Positions 59,749 through 64,000 of a stretch of 64,000 nucleotides of DNA are shown here, in pieces. The stretch is from Actinoallomurus bryophytorum (GTDB lineage: Bacteria > Actinomycetota > Actinomycetes > Streptosporangiales > Streptosporangiaceae), in NCBI RefSeq assembly GCF_006716425.1, contig NZ_VFOZ01000001.1:2976001-3040000 (forward strand), read 5' to 3'. Position numbers and translations under genes: made by a program. The stretch's first letter is position 1. Each line of letters begins with the position of its first letter. The notes under the pieces are model-generated. The model was not told the DNA's origin and did no database searches. It worked only from the letters and a program-made list of their open reading frames with translations.

Positions 59749-60066
59749 TATCTCCCTCTCGAAAACAGACGTATCCATTCAGTCCATGCTGGCGCCACTA
59801 AGCCGAAGCATGCCAAAGCAAGAGCATGCTCCTGCAAAGGAGACTCGAGGCAGGATCGAGGATAGCGTCAAATAGTGGTACGCAAGCAGGACTTCGGGGA
59901 CAACAAGCGGGATTCGTGCTACTACCCGGCTAGAACGCCTACGCGCTAATACCAAATACCCCAAGTCGGATTAATCCGACCGCTAAGGCGGCGACCTTGA
60001 GCTATAGCGCCACCGTCGGCCGAAGCGCCATGTGAACCCACTCCTGTTAGCAGCGACAATGAGAAC
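59749..60066. other. Intergenic region with a 16-bp palindrome
   Basis: No gene I would support. GTCGGATTAATCCGAC (59965-59980) is a perfect palindrome and a likely operator about 90 bp before the Mut7-C gene. AGCATGC/GCATGCT (59807-59813/59824-59830) is a second inverted repeat. GACAATG just before GTG 60067 looks like the -10 of a leaderless transcript. Confidence 0.6.
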
Positions 60067-60783
60067 GTGGCGATGGTCATCGAGTTCGCGGCCGAGGTGC
60101 GGCTGTTCCTAGCCTCCCGTCATCGGGGCGGGCGGGTGGAGGCGGCCGTGGACGGTACTTCGTCGCTCGGCCACGTCGTCGAGTCCCTCGGCATCCCGCT
60201 ACCCGAGGTCGGTGAGATGCGGGCGCAAGGAGTGCCGGTCAGCCCGTCGTACCACCCAGAAAACGGTGACCGCATCGAGGTGTTCGCGGTGGCGCGACCG
60301 CAGCCCACACCAGCACCGAGGTTTCTTCTCGACGTCCACCTCGGCACCGTCGCGCGTCGGCTGCGGCTCGTCGGGGTCGACGCCGCCTATGGCAACGATC
60401 TCGACGACGACACGTTGATCGAGATGGCCAACGCGCAGCGGCGGGTTCTGCTCACCCAGGACCGGGGCCTGCTCCGCCGAAGGAAGTTGTGGTTCGGGGC
60501 CTTTGTGCGCGGCTCGCGGCCCGATGAGCAGTTCGGTGATCTGCTCGACCGGTTCCGGCCGCCGCTGGCGCCCTGGACGCGGTGTACCTCCTGCAACGGG
60601 GAGCTCAGCCCGGTCGCCAAAGAGGAGATCGAGCACCGGCTCGAGCCCGGGACGCGCCGCTGCCATGACGCGTTCGCCCAGTGCCAGGAGTGCGGCCGGA
60701 TCTACTGGAAGGGTGCGCACCATCGGCGGCTGGAGGCGATCGTGAACGACGCGCTCGCCCGTCAGGGCGACGTCAGCCGCTGA
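60067..60783 (+). CDS. Mut7-C RNase-domain protein with ubiquitin-like N-terminus
   Basis: 238 residues. N-terminal ubiquitin-like beta-grasp part (about 1-80: VIEFAAEVRLFL...NGDRIEVFAVARP), then Mut7-C (PRFLLDVHLGTVARRLRLVGVDAAYGNDLDDDTLIEMANAQRRVLLTQDRGLLRRRKL), a PIN-like nuclease fold with conserved acidic residues, and a zinc ribbon (CTSC...CQECGRIYWKGAH). Predicted RNase; the substrate is unknown. Probably leaderless GTG start. Convergent 11-bp overlap with the DUF2993 gene. Confidence 0.92.
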   Translation: MAMVIEFAAEVRLFLASRHRGGRVEAAVDGTSSLGHVVESLGIPLPEVGEMRAQGVPVSPSYHPENGDRIEVFAVARPQPTPAPRFLLDVHLGTVARRLRLVGVDAAYGNDLDDDTLIEMANAQRRVLLTQDRGLLRRRKLWFGAFVRGSRPDEQFGDLLDRFRPPLAPWTRCTSCNGELSPVAKEEIEHRLEPGTRRCHDAFAQCQECGRIYWKGAHHRRLEAIVNDALARQGDVSR

Positions 60784-61483
60784 ACTTCAGGTGTGAGCCG
60801 GTGATCCGCAGCGCGACGCCCTTGGACGACACGGTCAGGCTCTTGAACTGCAGGCCCATCGGGAGGCCGCTCACCGGCACGCTGAAGTCGAGGTCGTCAC
60901 CGAGCTCGGACAGCGGGAACCCCTCCACCGACACCGCGTGCACCCGGATCTGGTTGCCGACCTTGGTGACCTTCGCGGTCGCCGTCGCCGTCGTGATGCC
61001 GAGGTCGACGTCGGCCTTGACGGTGTTCGGGCCGGCGGCGGTCAGGGACAGGTCCTGCTCGCCGGCGGCCTTGGTCAGGTCGCCGAAGGAGACCGTCGCC
61101 GTGCCGTCCACCGTGCCGATCGTGCCCGAGCGAAAGCCCGAGTCGACCCGTACGTCGCGGGCGTCGCCCTCGATGCGGCTGATCGTCAGCGGTCCACCGA
61201 CCGGCACGTTGCGCCCGCTGATGTGGCCGTGCGGGAAGTGCCGGTCCAGCACCTGGGTCAGGAACGGAAAGCCGTAGATCGTGACGTCCGGCCGGGTGCC
61301 GAAGCCCTCTTTCTGGATCTCCGAGGCGATCCGGTGCTCGGCGTACGCGGCCGCGACGCGGTCGCCGACGACGGTGAGCCCGGCCAGCACGAGCACGATG
61401 ATCAGGACGACGATGGGCCACCGGCGCCTCCGCTTCCGCGCGGGCAGGTCCGGACGGGTCAGGTCCGCCGAAGATGTGCTCAT
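60773..61483 (-). CDS. DUF2993 (LmeA-like) lipid-binding membrane-anchored protein
   Basis: 236 residues. Basic N-terminal tail, one transmembrane anchor (WPIVVLIIVLVLAGLTVVG), then the DUF2993 domain (VTIYGFPFLTQVLDRHFPHGHISGRNVP...). LmeA-type proteins bind phosphoinositides at the outer membrane face in mycobacteria. Divergent from the FHA-ABC gene with 127 bp between. Confidence 0.9.
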   Translation of the reverse strand: MSTSSADLTRPDLPARKRRRRWPIVVLIIVLVLAGLTVVGDRVAAAYAEHRIASEIQKEGFGTRPDVTIYGFPFLTQVLDRHFPHGHISGRNVPVGGPLTISRIEGDARDVRVDSGFRSGTIGTVDGTATVSFGDLTKAAGEQDLSLTAAGPNTVKADVDLGITTATATAKVTKVGNQIRVHAVSVEGFPLSELGDDLDFSVPVSGLPMGLQFKSLTVSSKGVALRITGSHLKFSG

Positions 61484-61610
61484 CGGCTCGTCGTGCTGCG
61501 GGCCAGCATGTCATTCACCCAATTTCACCGAACGCCCGACGTCAATAGGCAAAATTTCATCGCGCCCGAAAGATGGGCGTTTCGGGATATCCGCTCTACA
61601 CTGCGGAGCT

Positions 61611-63938
61611 ATGACGGCCGAGGGCTCCGTCTCGTCGATGGCCCCGCCGGCTCTCGTCGTGCGGACAAAGGGGACGGTTCGCACACTGAGGCCCGGGGGG
61701 TCTTATCAGGTTGGCCGTGATCCGGCCGCCGACATCCAGGTCGATGACGCCCGTGTGTCATGGCGTCACGCGATCCTGCGCACCGACGAGAACGGCTGGA
61801 TCTTCGAGGATCAGGGCAGCACCAACGGCACCTTCGTCGGTGGCCGCCGCGTACGGCGGGCGGGCATCGAGGGTGAGATCGTCTTCCTGCTGGGCAACGC
61901 GGAGACCGGTGCGCCACTGGCCTGCTCGGTGCCGCCGATGATGGACCAGCGGACCGGCGTGGACCGCGACCCGACCTCGATCATCAAGGTCAAGGCCCCC
62001 ACACTGCGGATCGGCCGGGCACCGGACAACGACATCGTTCTGACCGATCTGATCGTCTCGCGCTACCACGCCGAGCTGCGCAAAGCCGGTGGCGGACAGC
62101 ACGAAATCGTCGATCTCGGCGGCCACAACGGCACCTTCGTCAATGGCCTGCGCGTCACTTCGGCGGTGTTGAAAGAAAGCGACCTCGTCGGAATCGGGCG
62201 CGCGACCTTTCGGCTGGTCGGGGACGAACTCCGGGAATTCGTCGACGTGGGCGACGTTTCCCTCATCGCCCAGGACCTCACCGTGCGTACGCCCAAGGGC
62301 AAGGTCCTGCTCGACCACGTGAGCTTCCCGATCCCCGAGCGCTGCCTGGTCGGGGTCATCGGCCCGAGCGGCGCCGGAAAGTCGACTCTGCTGGGCGCGG
62401 TGACCGGCACGCGCCCGGCCACCGAAGGCAACGTGCAGTACGACCACCGCGACCTGTACACGCACTACCCGGAGCTCCGGCACCGCATCGGTCTGGTCCC
62501 CCAGGCCGACATCCTGCACACGCAGCTGGCGACGCGGCGGGCCCTCCGGTACGCCGCCGAGCTGCGGTTCCCCGGCGACACGAGCGCGGCCGAGCGGAAT
62601 CGCCGCGTGGACGAGGTCCTGGAAGAACTCAGCCTGTCCGCGCACGCGGAGACCCGTATCGACCGGCTGTCCGGCGGCCAGCGCAAGCGCGTCAGCGTCG
62701 CGCTGGAACTCCTCACCAAGCCGTCGCTGCTCTTCCTGGACGAGCCGACCTCGGGCCTGGACCCAGGGCTCGACAAGTCCGTCATGGAGATGATGCGCGA
62801 CCTCGCCCACGACGGCCGCACCATCGTCGTCGTCACGCACAGCGTGGCGAACCTCGACACCTGTGACCGCCTGCTCGTTCTCGTACCCGGCGGGCGGGTC
62901 GCCTTCTACGGGCCGCCGTCGGAGGGTCTGACGTTCTTCGGCAAGCAGAGCTGGGCCGAGGTCTTCCAGGCTTTCGACAACGAGCCGGGCCGCGACTGGG
63001 CCGCGGAGTTCCAGGTGTCACCGATGTACGCGCAGTTCGTCGTGTCGGGACTCGACGGCGGCAGCGCCGGGCAGGCGCGGCAGCAGCCATCGCACACGGA
63101 GCGTCCGCCGCGTCAGCAAGGCCGGCTGTCCCAGCTCGGCACGCTGTGCCGCCGTTACCTGGCGGTCATCGCTTCCGAACGCAGCTACCTGGCCGTGCTG
63201 GGCATCTTGCCCATCGTGGTGGGCGCGCTGATCCGCGCCGTACCGGCCGCGCACGGCGTGGCCGGCCCACTGCACCAGAACGCCGACGCCTCCTCGCTGC
63301 TGCTCACACTGGTCATCGGCGCGGTCTTCGTGGGCGCCGCAAACGCCGTACGCGAGCTGGTCAAAGAACGTGCGATCTACGAGCGAGAACGCGCGGCCGG
63401 CCTCTCGGCGGGCATCTACCTGCTGTCCAAGATCCTCATCCTGGGTCTGATCACCGGGATCCAGTCGGCGCTCTTGGTGGTCATCGGGATGGGCGGGCGT
63501 GAGATGCCGGCGCACGGCGCGGTGACGTCGCCGATCCTGGAGCTGATCATCGCGATGGCCCTGCTGTCCATGGTCTCGATGGCGATGGGTCTGCTCATCT
63601 CGGCGGCGGTCAGCACGTCGGAGAAGACGATGCCGCTGCTGGTGCTGACCGCACTGGTGCAGGTCATCCTCTGCGGCGCGCTCGTCGCCCTGCCCGGCAA
63701 GCTCGTGCTCGAACAGCTCGCCTGGCTGGCGCCGTCGCGCTGGGGAATGTCGGCGACGGCCGCGACCGTCGATCTGAACAACCTCCAGCCGCCGCTGCGG
63801 GGCACTCCGCCCGACTCGCTGTGGAACCACACCGAGAAGGCGTGGCTGAAGGACATGGGCGTCCTGCTCGGCCTCGGCCTGGTGTTCCTGAGCATCGCCT
63901 GGTGGTTCCTCGAGCGCCTGCGCCCGGGCAGACGCTAA
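61611..63938 (+). CDS. FHA-FHA-ABC transporter fusion (Rv1747-like)
   Basis: 775 residues. FHA1 (about 28-85: YQVGRDPAADIQVDDARVSWRHA...GSTNGTFV), FHA2 (about 130-185: LRIGRAPDNDIVLTDLIVSRYHAEL...GHNGTFVNG), ABC ATPase (about 215-450: Walker A GPSGAGKST, signature LSGGQRKRVSVALELL, Walker B LLFLDEPTSGLDPG), and six C-terminal helices of ABC2 type. Mycobacterial Rv1747 has this layout and is controlled by Ser/Thr kinases through its FHA domains; no kinase is near here. TACACT 10 bp before ATG 61611 suggests a near-leaderless transcript. Confidence 0.94.
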   Translation: MTAEGSVSSMAPPALVVRTKGTVRTLRPGGSYQVGRDPAADIQVDDARVSWRHAILRTDENGWIFEDQGSTNGTFVGGRRVRRAGIEGEIVFLLGNAETGAPLACSVPPMMDQRTGVDRDPTSIIKVKAPTLRIGRAPDNDIVLTDLIVSRYHAELRKAGGGQHEIVDLGGHNGTFVNGLRVTSAVLKESDLVGIGRATFRLVGDELREFVDVGDVSLIAQDLTVRTPKGKVLLDHVSFPIPERCLVGVIGPSGAGKSTLLGAVTGTRPATEGNVQYDHRDLYTHYPELRHRIGLVPQADILHTQLATRRALRYAAELRFPGDTSAAERNRRVDEVLEELSLSAHAETRIDRLSGGQRKRVSVALELLTKPSLLFLDEPTSGLDPGLDKSVMEMMRDLAHDGRTIVVVTHSVANLDTCDRLLVLVPGGRVAFYGPPSEGLTFFGKQSWAEVFQAFDNEPGRDWAAEFQVSPMYAQFVVSGLDGGSAGQARQQPSHTERPPRQQGRLSQLGTLCRRYLAVIASERSYLAVLGILPIVVGALIRAVPAAHGVAGPLHQNADASSLLLTLVIGAVFVGAANAVRELVKERAIYERERAAGLSAGIYLLSKILILGLITGIQSALLVVIGMGGREMPAHGAVTSPILELIIAMALLSMVSMAMGLLISAAVSTSEKTMPLLVLTALVQVILCGALVALPGKLVLEQLAWLAPSRWGMSATAATVDLNNLQPPLRGTPPDSLWNHTEKAWLKDMGVLLGLGLVFLSIAWWFLERLRPGRR

Positions 63939-64000
63939 CGCCCAGGCAGATGCTGACGCCCGTGGCGGACGTCAACGCTCAGTGGAGTCCCATTGTCATC

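Noticed and set aside
59779-59964. Minus-strand 61-codon frame
   Set aside because: No convincing ribosome site or family, short, and in a region better explained as regulatory.
1-64000. Biosynthetic gene cluster suggested by AfsR, LAL and P450 genes
   Set aside because: No PKS, NRPS, terpene cyclase, lanthipeptide or similar core enzyme is present; the enzymes are scattered in independent units.
1-64000. CRISPR arrays, tRNA or rRNA genes, insertion sequences
   Set aside because: I found no regularly spaced repeats, cloverleaf-like segments, rRNA signatures or transposase genes by reading.

Overview
The window is 64 kb of very GC-rich, gene-dense DNA of high-GC actinobacterial type. Evidence: frequent GTG starts, ATGA/GTGA stop-start overlaps, several probable leaderless starts, an AfsR-type regulator, a complete conservon (cvn) operon, WhiJ-like HTH-DUF5753/DUF397 modules, CGNR and SARP-type proteins and class I P450s. 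It looks like chromosomal accessory sequence of a filamentous actinomycete, perhaps Streptosporangiales/Thermomonosporaceae. That placement is a guess from style, not from a marker gene. I saw no rRNA, tRNA, CRISPR array, transposase or integrase.

Layout. 1-3.9 kb: a partial flavin oxidase faces a three-gene sensor operon (pseudo-kinase, DesK-type kinase, NarL-type regulator) across a 90-bp nested inverted repeat. 4-9.2 kb: an AfsR-like regulator, then a TetR, a 24-bp palindrome and a P450-ferredoxin pair. 9.2-18.4 kb: a GT39-like membrane transferase, a duplicated HxlR regulator, an acyl-CoA synthetase, a GT4/SGNH-hydrolase pair, SRPBCC and MFS genes, and a truncated CGNR regulator. 18.4-23.6 kb: LysR with two aldo/keto reductases, a low-GC island with an orphan papain-fold toxin-like ORF, a universal-stress-like protein and DUF5990. 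23.7-27.9 kb: a PadR-ABC exporter operon and a membrane protein. 28.2-34.8 kb: acyl-CoA synthetase plus crotonase, then the conservon (CvnA-D and a P450 lacking the ExxR arginine). 35-41.2 kb: SpoIIE phosphatase, SDR/WYL pair, a sigma-factor/CU044_5270 fusion, a PucR regulator. 41.4-51 kb: a LAL regulator, LysR with a CTP-synthase-like amidotransferase, a second two-component system, a secreted lipase-like protein and a quinoprotein. 51-56.6 kb: a DUF2568-like membrane protein, an S53 peptidase with a structured leader, DUF2000/AraC, a DAO-type oxidase. 56.4-64 kb: a small membrane protein, a tandem duplication of an HTH-DUF5753 gene with a convergent, shortened DUF397 reading frame, a Mut7-C protein, LmeA-like DUF2993 and a FHA-FHA-ABC transporter.

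How the genes work together. Most of the window is many small regulator-plus-target units: TetR/P450-ferredoxin, PadR/ABC, LysR/AKR, LysR/amidotransferase, WYL/SDR, AraC/DUF2000, and HxlR/acyl-CoA synthetase. Several have inverted-repeat operators visible in the DNA. The items I would follow up first are the kinase/pseudo-kinase pair, the orphan toxin-like ORF, the sigma/anti-sigma-like fusion, and the duplicated WhiJ-like module in which DUF397 is inverted, shortened, and in one copy carries a terminator hairpin.
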